The notes under the pieces are model-generated. The model searched no databases, was not told the origin of the DNA, and saw only the letters and a list, made by a program, of their open reading frames with translations. From Hordeum vulgare subsp. vulgare (lineage: Eukaryota; Streptophyta; Magnoliopsida; Poales; Poaceae): 64,000 nucleotides of DNA. Where the stretch lies: assembly GCF_904849725.1 (NCBI RefSeq), contig NC_058522.1, positions 334,929,029 through 334,993,028 on the forward strand, in the 5' to 3' direction. Below are positions 44,996-55,182 of the stretch, piece after piece. The stretch's first letter is position 1. The number at the start of each line of letters is the position of its first letter. Position numbers and translations under genes: made by a program.

Positions 44996-45760
44996 TAAAG
45001 AAAATAATATTGAGTTAAATTATGTTTCACCTAATTTTATTGATTTTTTTTATGGATGGTGAGGTAGTACGATGGCACTTTACCGGCTTTTACGGTCATC
45101 CAACTTGGAGTGATTGTCATATGTCTTGGGATGATATTGGTAATCATAATAAGGGCGATCACCGTTGGGTGCTTTTAGGAGATTTTAATGAAATTCTTTA
45201 CTCTTTAGAAAAGAAAGTCCACAACACGAGACCAAGTGCAATGATGAGAGATTTTTGAGATTGTATCCCTAGGTGTGGTTTGGATGATATGAGTTATATT
45301 GGTGATTCCTTTATTAGGAGGAGAGGTGATATCAGGAAAAGGCTGGAGCTTGTAATGTGAAATGGGCTTATAATTCTCCCATGTTGCAGTAATCAATGAG
45401 AAACATGTCCATTCTGACCATCGCCCCTTGATTCTGGGTATGGATTATTTTTATGGTAATTGTTTTAGGTCGTATGAAACAATTTGAAGTTAGATGGCTC
45501 AAAGAAGAAACAATTGATAAAACTGTGATCGCAACACGTCAAGTGGATTTGCACTCTTGGGATCATAACACTCTGAACTGACCGAAGTGAAGAATTAACA
45601 AATTGAAGAAATAATTAGCGAAAGTTGTGATATGGACCTTTGAATGCCAAATCTCGTTCACGGCAAAAGAAGATTCTGGTTCTTATTAATAATCTTTTGG
45701 ATCAAAAAGAGGTTTTGTCATTACAAAGAGGTCATGCTAATTGGTTGATGCATAGGAATC
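44996..45760 (+). pseudogene. LINE ORF2, inverted endonuclease part
   Basis: Read on the + strand. WHFTGFYGHP (about 45075), RWVLLGDFNEILYSLEKK (about 45160-45210) and MMRDF lie in the AP-endonuclease domain. GDFNEI and SDHRPLIL (about 45413-45440) are the conserved catalytic-site words. After these come KQFEVRWLKEETI (about 45477) and the linker to RT, with LINNLLDQKEVL and QRGHANWLMHRN (to about 45755). There are several stops and shifts. The order is the normal one for plant L1-type ORF2, and only the orientation is reversed relative to the RT part. Confidence 0.85.
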
Positions 45761-46573
45761 AACTACTATGTGCTTTTATTTGTCTTTGCCTCTATTTTAT
45801 TATAAAGAGGACATCTTTACGACGGATGACTCCTCTTTTTTACGCATACACATGATGTTTTTAACATTTGAGTAGGCCTGTCTTTCGGCCCGACATCTGC
45901 TACTTAATTAATTTAACAAATCTAAACTGATCAACTGAGGAATGTCGTTTGACCGTGACATAACTGGATAACACATACACAACTCACCACCTAGTGTTGG
46001 AGTTACTACACGACATTGTGAACACTGCAAGAGCATTTTGTCCCCCAATCTGCTCATGCTTTTCACCTTTCTGGCAATCTACCACAAATCAACGCCCTAT
46101 ATGGCTGTGCCCTTCGTGTAGTACATTCTTCGTGGGATGGCTGTTTTGGCTCGGATAAATAGTAAATTCAAAATAAGCAAATAATAATGAATAAAATTTA
46201 CAAATTCTGGTTTTTTTATAGATGTTCTTATTAGTGTAACAAGTGTGCTTGATAATTTCACGCGAAACGGATAGCCATGCTTTATCGGTGAAAATATAAT
46301 TAAGTGTAACATTTGACATTTGACTTGTTTTTTATTTTTACTTAAGGCAAAATGTATAAGCATTTCCCTAAAAAATTGTAGGTGAGATTTGAGTGTGACA
46401 ATGAATTCATCTTATTTTTAACACTTGAAAAAATATTCTTGATGCACAGAAGCATATGCTCCCAAGTGCCGAATTGGATTTCCGATCCATAACATACCTT
46501 GCACGCGAATCAACATGGCATGAGCTACAAATTAGTTTTACAAGCAATCCTTGTATCGAATATCCATTTCTAT
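45761..46573. other. Unassigned AT-rich sequence
   Basis: About 0.8 kb right of the LINE. I see no supported gene, LTR or terminal repeat. The TSD of the LINE should begin near 45760, but its partner is outside the window. Confidence 0.5.
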
Positions 46574-46926
46574 GCTCAGGCTCATCTGCATCCCATGAAC
46601 AATAAAATCCAAAAATACTAAACAAAATAAAAAATCTGACTTTTTAGCATGAAATATGTTTCAGTGTGTGAGGTCTGTGTCAAAACTCAGCTATTTTTAA
46701 ACATTTGAGTAGCTCTCAGCACAAAAAACATCCAAACCGTACACCGTTTCACTAACCCTAAATTTGTGTTTTATCTGAGAGCTACTCAGACGTCCAAACG
46801 AGCTGAAATTTGGCACCAACCTTACACACTGAAACATCTTCCATGCAAAAAAAACATCATTTTTTGGAATTTAGCTAGTATTTTTCAAAAATTACCATTC
46901 ATGACGGGTGTAGATGAGCTCACGGG
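46574..46926. repeat. Long foldback (inverted-repeat) element
   Basis: Two arms of about 170 bp meet near 46747. Paired words are GAGTAGCTCTCAG (46707-46719) with CTGAGAGCTACTC (46775-46787), ATGTTTCAGTGTGT with ACACACTGAAACAT, and GGCTCATCTGCATCCC with its near-complement GGGTGTAGATGAGCTC at the outer end. It has no coding content. It could be a Mutator-like or unclassified MITE. I could not settle the TSD. Confidence 0.75.
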
Positions 46927-47032
46927 CCAAAACACCATGTCCTCCTTCTATTATTTTTCCTGCATGAGAGATGCATGCTTTCTTTAGTGGGACAAAGCAA
47001 GCCTTAGGGTGATTGACTAGCTGTTTTCAGTA

Positions 47033-47116
47033 CTTCCACGTTGCTTGACGATGCTTTAGTACAATTTTATATTAAAATTATACTAAAGGAGCAACAATTA
47101 TATGGATTGAAGGGAG
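47033..47116. mobile_element. Decayed Stowaway (Mariner-type) MITE, 84 bp
   Basis: TA at both sides (47031-47032, 47117-47118), arms CTTCC...TGCTTTAGTACAATTTTA and the complement of TAAAATTATACTAAAGGAGC...GAAGGGAG. The usual CTCCCTCCG end is partly kept on the right only. Confidence 0.65.
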
Positions 47117-47564
47117 TAGTAGACTTCAACAATTTATTCTCCGCTAATTTTTTAGTCAACAATTTAGGTTGCTCGGTTTCCCGAAGTAAATTTTCACTCA
47201 CGGGATAAAATCCATGGCCAGGAGAAAACATGATTGTAGTTACAGGATTTGGCGATTTCCCCTGCTATTAGTTTTTTTAATGCACGGAACTAAATTTGTG
47301 TTTAGAAATAAATAAATAAGTGTAAAAGGAGGTTGCATCCCCTGCCAGAATGCACCGTAGAATTGTCAAATTCTAGCATAGTAGTGTGATCCCTGAGATG
47401 CCCATACCCTCCATCAACATCATCAACAACAAAAGTATGTTCTTCACTATCAACTTCCATGTGCTTGCATGAGGTGCATGCATGTCCCTTCTTGCCCCTA
47501 CAGTACCTACCATATCTTTCTGAATTCTGATGAAAATGGCATGGCCCATGGCCCCCCTCTACAG

Positions 47565-47589
47565 CCCCCCCCCCCCCCCCCCCCCCCCC
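47565..47589 (+). repeat. Homopolymer of 25 C
   Basis: An unbroken run of C (G on the - strand) flanked by GGCCCCCCTCTACAG and TCCTAAAGCG. Confidence 0.95.
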
Positions 47590-48181
47590 TCCTAAAGCGA
47601 AAAGGGTCCTATAATTCATGGAGCCAGTCGACAGGTGTCTTGGAAGCTTGTGAATTGTGATGCATATTGTTTTTTCCCTCGCAGGCAGATTGATTTTCTG
47701 GCAAGCTAACCAAAGCAGGAGAATGATGATACATCTTTCAGCACAACAATTTTGTCAACAGCAAAAGCTTATACCGTTTCTTTTGAACGATGCAAAAGCA
47801 GGCCAATTGACAATAGATGTGAAGGTATGAGAGAAGCTAAAATAACAGCAGCAGCTAGAAACAAACAGGACCGTAATTCCATCATAGTACTAGTAAAAAA
47901 GGAAATGGTATTTTTTCTAAACAACTTGTATGCAACCCTGAATCGACAATATTAGTGGAAAAACAGGGCCAACATGGCACTCGAAAGTTGTTCAAATGTA
48001 CGCCTATATGCTTAGTGACACCTAGAGAGCATTCGGTCAAGGTTGGGATCATGAACCATGCACTAGCCAGGCAGTAGCTACTAGCTAGGTTGGTTGATGA
48101 CAAGAAGAGGCATCATCCGCGGCGAGTTGCCATGCTGATACACAAGTGCACTCCCCTCCCAAATGGACAACATGCAGTATG

Positions 48182-48209
48182 CATCTCCATCTCCATCTCC
48201 ATCTCCATT
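48182..48209 (+). repeat. Hexanucleotide microsatellite CATCTC
   Basis: Four full units plus part of a fifth. On the - strand it would read Met-Glu repeats in a short ORF, which is an artefact of the repeat. Confidence 0.9.
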
Positions 48210-48302
48210 AACCAACGCATCATTTTTCTTTTCTCTATAGCACTACTAGTATTGCAAAGTCTCCGGTCGGCACGTAGTGATGCGATAGCCGCGCGCTTTA
48301 TT

Positions 48303-48326
48303 CCACCACCACCACCACCACCACCA
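48303..48326 (+). repeat. CCA trinucleotide microsatellite
   Basis: Eight CCA units; gives a polyproline ORF on the + strand and a poly-Trp or poly-Gly shadow on the other. Confidence 0.9.
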
Positions 48327-49189
48327 TCGCCTCCGTTGGAGCAAGATTCGACCGAGAAGGGGAAAAGCCGGCTTACTGTAAGCAAAGGAGGAAAAGAAAA
48401 GAAGGTGGCTTTTGAGTGGAAAGTGCATCACTGACGGCGAATAATTATGCGTAGCCAAAGTCAGCAGCTGCAGAATAGGAGGTGCAGAATATACCCAGGG
48501 TATATATGTTTGTGTGCAGTGTGCAGTGCGTGTGATGCACATGTAGGAGTGGAGCGGAGCAGAGCAGGGAAGAAGCTACGCAAGAGGAAATGGAGTACGT
48601 GTGCTGGGCTGGGCGATGGAGGATGTTGCAGTCGTCGGTGGATCGGAAAGGAAGCGGAATTCCTCCTCCCTGCCTGCCCTCGGCCTCGATGTAGCAGGAA
48701 CACGTACGTGCAGGATGCGCGAAACCTTTTGGTGCGGTGCCTCCACTGGCGGTCTGGCGCTAGCACCAGCGTCGCGTCATGTCATGGTAAAGGTCCTCGC
48801 CGCTTTTTGCCTGCCGTCCGAAAGATCTGGCCAAAAGGTGGCGTGCACTAGCCAAATCACACGTCTCCGGTTTCCCTTTTTTTTTATTCAGAAACCAACA
48901 TAAGCTTTGCACTTGCATTGAAAACAAGAAAATTGATTATTTTATAAAAAACTGAGCGAAAACCGATACATTAATACACACCAGCCTCGAGGCTTCCTAC
49001 CCAACGAGCCGACTTCCCTGTCTCCGGTTTCACATTTGCCTATCCCTTTCTTTCTTCCCACTTCATCGATACTTCCACACTATGCAATTAAAAACACTCT
49101 GCATGAACATGCATTAATCCCTATAAGCGCATTCCCATAATGTGTATAGGAACTCCAATAGTCCTTTCTCACAAACCAGATTAAACTAA

Positions 49190-50327
49190 AAGCATCTACA
49201 ATCATGTATGACAAATATAACCCCTTAAAAGGTTACGGACGCTTCCGACGCATCCGTAAAGAGTGAGTGGACATATCTTAAATTAACGCAACTGCATCCA
49301 AACATTTCATACTTAATTTTTAAATCCATACAAAAGCATGCAAACAAAAAAACTACGTCATGCATACATCACCTAGCTATTTCTCGCAAAAAAATACATC
49401 ACCTAGCTACTCCTCGTCGAAGATGTGGACTATCTACGTGCTCTCCGACGGGTAAATGGGCATCAGCTGTAGCTCCGCCCCCTCCTGGCACTCCGCTTTG
49501 GCCTCCTCCTCCTTCATTTTTGCATCGAGTTCGGCGAAGAGCGCGTCGGCTTCTGTCTGTTTCTGCCAGAGGAACTCTCGGTTGGCCTCCACATAGGACT
49601 CATCCTGGATGGACTTCAGGATAGCCTCATTCTCCGTCATCTCCTCGGCTTGGGTGCCGGCGAACTCCGCCTCCGCCTCTGTCATGTTGAACCCTCGGAG
49701 TAGACTGCTCTGCCTCGTCCTCCTCCAGATCCGCCACCTCCATCGCCTTCGACTGCTGCTCTCCCTCCTCCTCTGGCTCCGACGAGTCTGGAGGCAGGCC
49801 GACAACAATGAGGGCGGCGTGTCTGTCCTGGATCTCCTTCATGGTCTGTCTTCGGCATCCTGACGTGAGCATCACGTAGGTAGTGATCTTCCGTCGAACC
49901 ATGGTGATGCCGAAGAGCGTGGGAGAGGAAGCGGACAGGCTCGGGTGGCGGCGCGGGGAGGAAGGAGGTGAATGTGCTACGGCTGGGGGATGCCGGCTGG
50001 CTTAAATAGCCGGATTTGACCTCGGGTAACGAGCCGGAGCGGCGCCATACGACATTCACATTGTGGCGACGGAGGAGGCGTCCGTCGGACCACCAGGTTT
50101 CGGGCGATTCCACATGGGACCCCATCATCAGTCCTACGTGGCGGACACGCCCGGATGCCTCGTATGTGTCCCATATCTAGACTGGATATGAGGGGTGCCG
50201 ATTAGCCAGGGCATTTGAGGCCCGTTTGACGGCCCCGTCTGTGTCATATTTTCCTGATAGAGCAGTGATAGGATGGGCCATACGGGCATTTGAGGTCGGT
50301 TTGAGGCGCTCGGTTGTAGATATGTTC
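49190..50327 (-). mobile_element. Element Z: PIF/Harbinger-like element with an ORF on the - strand
   Basis: Left end AAGCATCTACAA after TAA, right end complementary to GAACATATCTACAACCGAGC before TTG; both ends are decayed. Subterminal sequence on the - strand (CTCAAACCGACCTCAAATGCCCG) is the same family as the left end of X. It carries an ORF fragment but no transposase. Confidence 0.65.
49434..49902 (-). pseudogene. ORF carried by element Z, frameshifted, unknown
   Basis: Starts at the - strand ATG at 49902 (MVRRKITTYVMLTSG) shortly after a promoter-like CT-rich leader. It runs through acidic LEEDEAEQS to a frame change near 49700. There the frame of 49434-49808 takes over, with NMTEAEAEFAGTQAEEM, LKSIQDESYVEANREF and FAELDAKMKEEEAKAE. 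The second half is a strongly charged helix, probably a coiled coil. About 155 residues in all; TAG at the end (49434-49436). I do not recognise the family. Its place inside terminal repeats suggests it belongs to the element or was captured by it. Confidence 0.5.
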
Positions 50328-50523
50328 TTGCGATGGTGATTTCTATCTTTTTTCTTTGTGGGGATGTGATTTCCTGTCTAGAGCAAAAGCCTATGTGACC
50401 AAGCAACTTTCTTTATTTTTTGAGAAAATGTAACGTAGCAATCATGCTACACAGGATAACGTCATGTTCTTCTGTATACTTCAAAAAATGTTCTTACTGT
50501 GCCATCTTAAAAAAAGGTGCGTA

Positions 50524-51713
50524 GAGCATCTACAGTTGGACACCTCAAACCCTCCTCAAACATCTGCGCGGGCCGCCCGGACAGAGACTAGTCACAGAAA
50601 ATCAATCCAGACGGGCCTCTCAAACCGGCCGCAAATGCCCGGGCTGATCGGCAACCCCCATTTCCATTCCAAATATGGGGCGGATATAGGGGAGTACGGG
50701 AACGCCCGCTTGGCCCACACTGGCCCGCATCGACCCTACATATATTCGTCCTCATTCGTTGGTCGGACCAAACCCTAGCCACTTCACTCCACTCCACTCC
50801 ACTCCCATCTGACACCCAAGCTCACCTCCGGCGATCTCAGGCCTTCTTCGGCATGGCCTCCAACGGATCCTACTCCGACCAGTCTGGATCCACCGACTAG
50901 GGGTCGTCCTGTGCAAAGTGGAGGAGGCCATGGTGGTTCGCATTGCACTCTGCCGCTCACACGTGGACAGTGCCCAGCCGAGAGGAGGATCTGTCCGCCA
51001 TGACTCCATAGTGTCCACTCAAAGGCCGCTCGGATCCTCTCGGGTGGAATCATCCATGTCCAGGCGGGCGGATCCATCGACCGGACCCGCGGACTTCGAG
51101 TCCCACCGGGAACGCGCTGCCTGCCATGGGAAGGAGAGGATAAGGATCGCCGAGGCCTATCTCATGGAGGAAATGGCAGAGGCAGAGGCGGCTGATGCGG
51201 CGGCGCGGGCGGCCTCAAACGAGGAAGCCATCCACGCCCGCATTTTGAAGAAACGACAGCGGCGGAACACGTGCGCCCTCTCCCACGAGGAGAACTGGGC
51301 GGTCCGTGAAATGGCCAAACTACCATCGAAGGAGGATAAGGAGGTGAGCGGCGGCGAGGACAGCTCCGGCGACGAGCAAATCCGGCTCAGTTCATACTGC
51401 ATGTTCGACCGGTACTTCCACGACAAGGATGGCAAGGGCGTCGGGAAGGACAAGGGCAGTCGTGGATGATCTCCACCATAGCCAAACATGCCAATTTTTG
51501 GTAGTACGATGGCATGTTTAACAATGACAGAGTAGTCGGACGACATGTGTGCGTCGACGTAGTAGTTGCATGGGTTGTATGGATTTAAGATATGAGATTT
51601 GAGATGTCCGGATATATACTGCATTATTTAAAACGTGATCGGTCGGCGTCCGCGGACGTGCCTGTCCGCAAGCGTTTGAGAGGCCACATTTGAGGGACCG
51701 GGCTTAGATGCTC
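50524..51713 (+). mobile_element. Element X: PIF/Harbinger-like element, 1190 bp
   Basis: Ends are GAGCATCTACAG and the complement of GAGCATCTAAGC. The right TSD is TTA (51714-51716) and the left flank is GTA (50521-50523), so one base differs. Subterminal sequence is rich in CTCAAACC and GCAAATGCCCG words, as in Z but in the opposite direction. A CCACT microsatellite lies near 50781-50806. No transposase is encoded. Confidence 0.72.
50853..51469 (+). pseudogene. ORF carried by element X, broken, unknown
   Basis: The ATG at 50853 reads MASNGSYSDQSGSTD and meets a TAG at once. The frame of 50918-51469 covers the rest. From about 51100 it has SHRERAACHGKERIRIAEAY, MEEMAEAEAADAAARAASNE (an Ala/Glu-rich helix), RILKKRQRRNT, EENWAVREMAKLPSKEDKEV, and a C-terminus with GEDSSGDEQIRLSSYCMFDR and YFHDKDGKGVGKDKGSRG. 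The product is charged and mostly helical. I do not recognise it. It differs from the Z cargo except for general style. Ends with TGA at 51467-51469. Confidence 0.5.
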
Positions 51714-51854
51714 TTAGAGCATCTCTAGCACACCCCATATAATTCCTGACCCGCAAAATAACCGCCAAAATACGGGGTGGGGCGAAAAATGTTGCCAGAC
51801 CAGACCCCGCAAACGCGTCTGACCCGTAAAAATTTTTGCGGGGCGTGGCAAAAT

Positions 51855-53626
51855 TGTAGGAGAATGTTGCATGGGAAACAAAAAATTTCCTACTCACACA
51901 CAAGATCTATCCATGGTGATGACCATCTATGAGAGGAGATATCGAATCCACATACCCTTGTAGATCGCTAAGCACGAAGTGTTAAGAAACGCACTTGATG
52001 TAGCCGAACGTCTTTGCGATCCAAATCGCAAGTCGTCCCGTGATCCAATCACGATCTAGTGCCGAATGGACGGCACCTCCGTGTTCAGGACACATGCAGC
52101 TCGATGACGATCTCCGCCTTCTTCATCCAGCAAGAGGGCCGAAGAAATAGATGAATTCTCCGACAGCACGTCGACGTGGCGACGGTGTTGGAGAAGCTGA
52201 TACAGCAGGGCTATGTCGTGCACTACCGAATCAACCTACGGGGCATGACGAACTAGTGGAGGGAGAGGGGTTGCGTCATGGCTTGTGGTGCGTCTAGCCT
52301 CTCTCCTTTCCACTATATATAGATGGGAGGGAGGGGTGGCGCCCTAGGGAAAATTCCCTAGGGTTGGCTGGCGGCACACAAGGGGGAGGAGTCCTCCAAT
52401 CGGTTTGGTGGTGGAGGAGGAGTCCTCCTAGTGGGTTTCCTCCCCACCTCTCTATTCGGTCGAATAGGCCCATGAGGCTGGCCGCCCATCCCACCAGGGG
52501 CTGGTGCACCACCTCTAGGCCTATATGGTTCCCCTCCGGGTGGGTGGTCCCTCCCGGTGAAACCCCGGAACCCATTCTTCACCCCCGGTACTTTACCGGC
52601 AATGTCTGAAATCTTTCCAGAACCCGAATATATCTTTCCTATATATCACTCTTTGTCTTAAGACCATTCTCGAACTCCTCGGGACATTCGGGATCTCATC
52701 CAGGACTCCGAACAACATTCGGTCACCAGCATACATAATTCAACTATACCGAAACGTCACTGAACCTTAAGTTTGTAGACCATGCGGGTTCGAGAACTAT
52801 GTAGACATGACCGAGACACTCTCCAGTCAATAACCAATAGCGGGATGTGGATGTACATATTGGCTCCTACGTATTCTATGAAGATCTTTATCGGTTGAAC
52901 CTCTATGTCAAGGATTCAGTTAATCCCGTATATTATTCCCTTTGTCCTTCAGTATGTTAGTTGCCCGAGAATCGATCCTCGGTATCTCTATACCTAGTTC
53001 AATCTCGTTACCGGCAAGTATCTTTACTCGTTCCGTAATACAAAATCCCATGACTAACTCTTTAGTCACATTGCTTGCAAGGATTGTTGTGATGTTGTAC
53101 TACTGAGTCGGCCCTGAGATACCTCTCCAACACACGGAGTGACAAATCCCAGTCTTGATCCATGTCAACTCAACAGACACCTTCGGAGATACCTGTAGAG
53201 TACCTTTATAGTCACTCAGTTGCGTTGCGACGCTTGATACACACAAGGTATTCTTCCGGTGTCACTGAGTTACATGATCTCATGGTCATAGGAACATATA
53301 CTTGACATGCAGAAAACAGTAGCAATAAACTGACAAAATCACATGCTATGTTCATAGTTTGGGCCTTGGCCATCACATCATTATCCTAATGATGTGATCC
53401 CGTTATCAAGCGACAACTCTTGTCTATGGCCAGGAAACCTTAACCATATTTGATCAACAAGTTAGTCCAACAGAGGCTTACTAGGGACACTCTGTTGTCT
53501 ATGTACCCACACATGTAATTGAGTTTCCATTCAATACAATTGTAGCATGGATAATAAACGATTATCTTGAACAAAGAAATATAATAATAACTATTTTATT
53601 ATTGCCTCTAGGGCATATTTCCAATA
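51855..53626 (-). repeat. Copia C 3' LTR
   Basis: 1772 bp. On the - strand it starts TATTGGAAATATGCCC (TG changed to TA) and ends CATTCTCCTACA. TATATATAG near 52313-52323 is the likely TATA box. The purine tract GTGCAAGTGGGAGAC (53627-53641) comes directly before it. Confidence 0.93.
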
Positions 53627-53784
53627 GTCTCCCACTTGCACTAGAGTCAATAATCTAGCTCACATCACTATGTGATTTAGAATGTAATGAATCTAACACC
53701 CATACAGTTCTCGTGTTGATCATGTGTTGCTCGTGGAAGAGGCTTAGTCAACAGGTCTACAACATTCAGATCTACGTGCACTTT

Positions 53785-54039
53785 TCACATACTTATGTCC
53801 TCCGCTTTGATGTAACCGCGGATGGAATTGAAGCGTTGCTTTATGTGTCTGGTCCTCTTGTGAAACCTTGGTTCCTTGGCTAGAGCAATGGCACCATTGT
53901 TGTCACAGAACAGAGTCATTGGATATAGTGCACTAGGCACAACTCCAAGATCTGTCATGAACTCCTTCATCGAGACACCCTCTTTGGTCGCCTCCGGGGC
54001 AGCTATGTACTCCGCTTCGCATGTAGAATGAGCTACCAC
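53785..54039 (-). pseudogene. Copia C RNase H
   Basis: VAHSTCEAEYIAAPEATKEG with the catalytic Glu, then LFCDNNGAIALAKEPRFHKR with the Asp, and RTRHIKQRFNSIRGYI close to the polyprotein end. This is the usual C-terminal RNase H of Copia Pol. Upstream (54040-54181) the link to RT is broken by frame changes; the first catalytic Asp was not clearly found. Confidence 0.88.
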
Positions 54040-54181
54040 GCTGTGCTTGGAACTGCACTAGCTTACCGCACCCTCATTGAGAATAAATATGTATCCGGTT
54101 TGAGACTGGATCAGTGTCAAAGCTTGCATCGACGTAACCCTTTACGACGAGCTCTTCATCACCTCCATAAACAAGAAACAT

Positions 54182-55142
54182 TTACTTAGTCCTTTTCAGG
54201 TACTTCAAAATATTCTTGACCGTTGTCCAGTGTTCCATTCCTGGATCACTTTGAAACCTTCCCGCCATACTTATGGCAAGGCTGACATCAATTCTTGGGC
54301 ACAACATTGCATACATGATAGAGCCTAAGGCTAAAGCATAGTGTACGACACTCATATTTTCTCTATCTTCTGCAGTCACTCGGCATTGAGTCTTACTCAA
54401 CTTCACACCTTGCACCATAGGCAAGAACCCTTTCTTGGATTGTTCCATTTTGAACTTCTTCAAAACTTTATCAAGGTATGTGCTCTGTGAAAGTCCTATT
54501 AAGCGTCTTGATCTATCTCTATAGATCTTGATGCCTAATATGTAACCAGCTTCTCCAAGGTCCTTCATTGAAAAACTCTTATTCAAATAATCCTTTACGC
54601 TTCCCAAAAGTTCTATATCATTTCCAATCAGCAATATGTCATCCACATATAATATATAAATTATATAGAGCCCCCACTCACTTTCTTGTAAATACAAGCT
54701 TCTCCATAAACTTGTATAAACCCAAACACCTTGATCACCTCATCAAAGCATTGATTCCAACTCCGAGATGCTTGCACCAGTCCATAAATGGATCACTGGA
54801 GTTTGCATACTTTGTCAGCATTCTCTGGATTGACAAAACCTTCTATTTGCATCATAACAACTCTTCCTTAAGGAAACTGTTAAGGAACGTTGTGTTGACA
54901 TCCATCTACCAAATTTCATAATCGAAAAATGCAGCTATTGCTAACATGATTCTGACGGACTTAAGCATCGCTACGGGTGAGAAAGTCTCATCGTATTCAA
55001 CTCCTTGAACTTGCGAAAACTCCTTTGCCACAAGTCGAGCTTTATAGACGGTGATATTACTGTTCGCGTCCATCTTCTTCTTAAAGATCCATTTTTCCTG
55101 AATGGCCTTTTGCCCTTCAGGTAATACTTCCAAAGTCCACAC
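54182..55142 (-). pseudogene. Copia C reverse transcriptase (fragmented)
   Basis: The N-terminal part (55142-54906) has AIQEKWIFKKKMD, YKARLVAKEFSQVQGVEYDE and FSPVAMLKSVRIMLA, the first RT blocks. Between 54905 and 54700 stops and frame changes are dense, but a DVNTTFLN-like word is readable. The C-terminal part (54697-54182) has the active site ILYVDDILLIGND, then YLNKSFSMKDLGEAGYILGI and a thumb region with YLDKVLKKFKMEQSKKG and HWTTVKNILKYLKRTK. The family normally has one continuous Gag-Pol frame; here at least three frames are needed. Confidence 0.9.
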
Positions 55143-55182
55143 TTTTTTTCATACATGGATCCTATCTCATATTTCATGACCT

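Larger units (their letters stand above)
42377..45760 (-). mobile_element. LINE (non-LTR retrotransposon) with a 5' inversion, 3' end lost beyond E5
   Basis: The ORF2 reverse transcriptase part lies on the - strand (44995 down to 42377) and the ORF2 endonuclease part on the + strand (44996-45760). The + part ends at QRGHANWLMHRN. The - part starts with GHRNTSFFHNAAMSRK, which is what directly follows in plant LINE ORF2 proteins. So one insertion has its 5' portion flipped, the pattern expected of twin priming. Two younger elements lie in the - part. Confidence 0.82.
47117..49189. other. Low-copy-looking region without a recognised gene
   Basis: About 2.1 kb. The part at 48100-48860 is richer in GC and holds CT- and CCA-type microsatellites like those of grass promoters and 5' leaders, but no protein I recognise. 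Short ORFs here owe their length to repeats. It is the best candidate in the window for non-transposon DNA. Confidence 0.45.

Noticed and set aside
47302..47619. 105-residue ORF with poly-Gly on the - strand
   Set aside because: Depends on the 25-base C run; no other support.
48090..48434. 114-residue ORF with Ile-Ser and polyproline tracts, and its - strand partner
   Set aside because: Built on the CATCTC and CCA microsatellites; I recognise no domain.
50918..51469. Host gene at 50918-51469
   Set aside because: Lies within terminal inverted repeats of element X and is broken, so annotated as element cargo.
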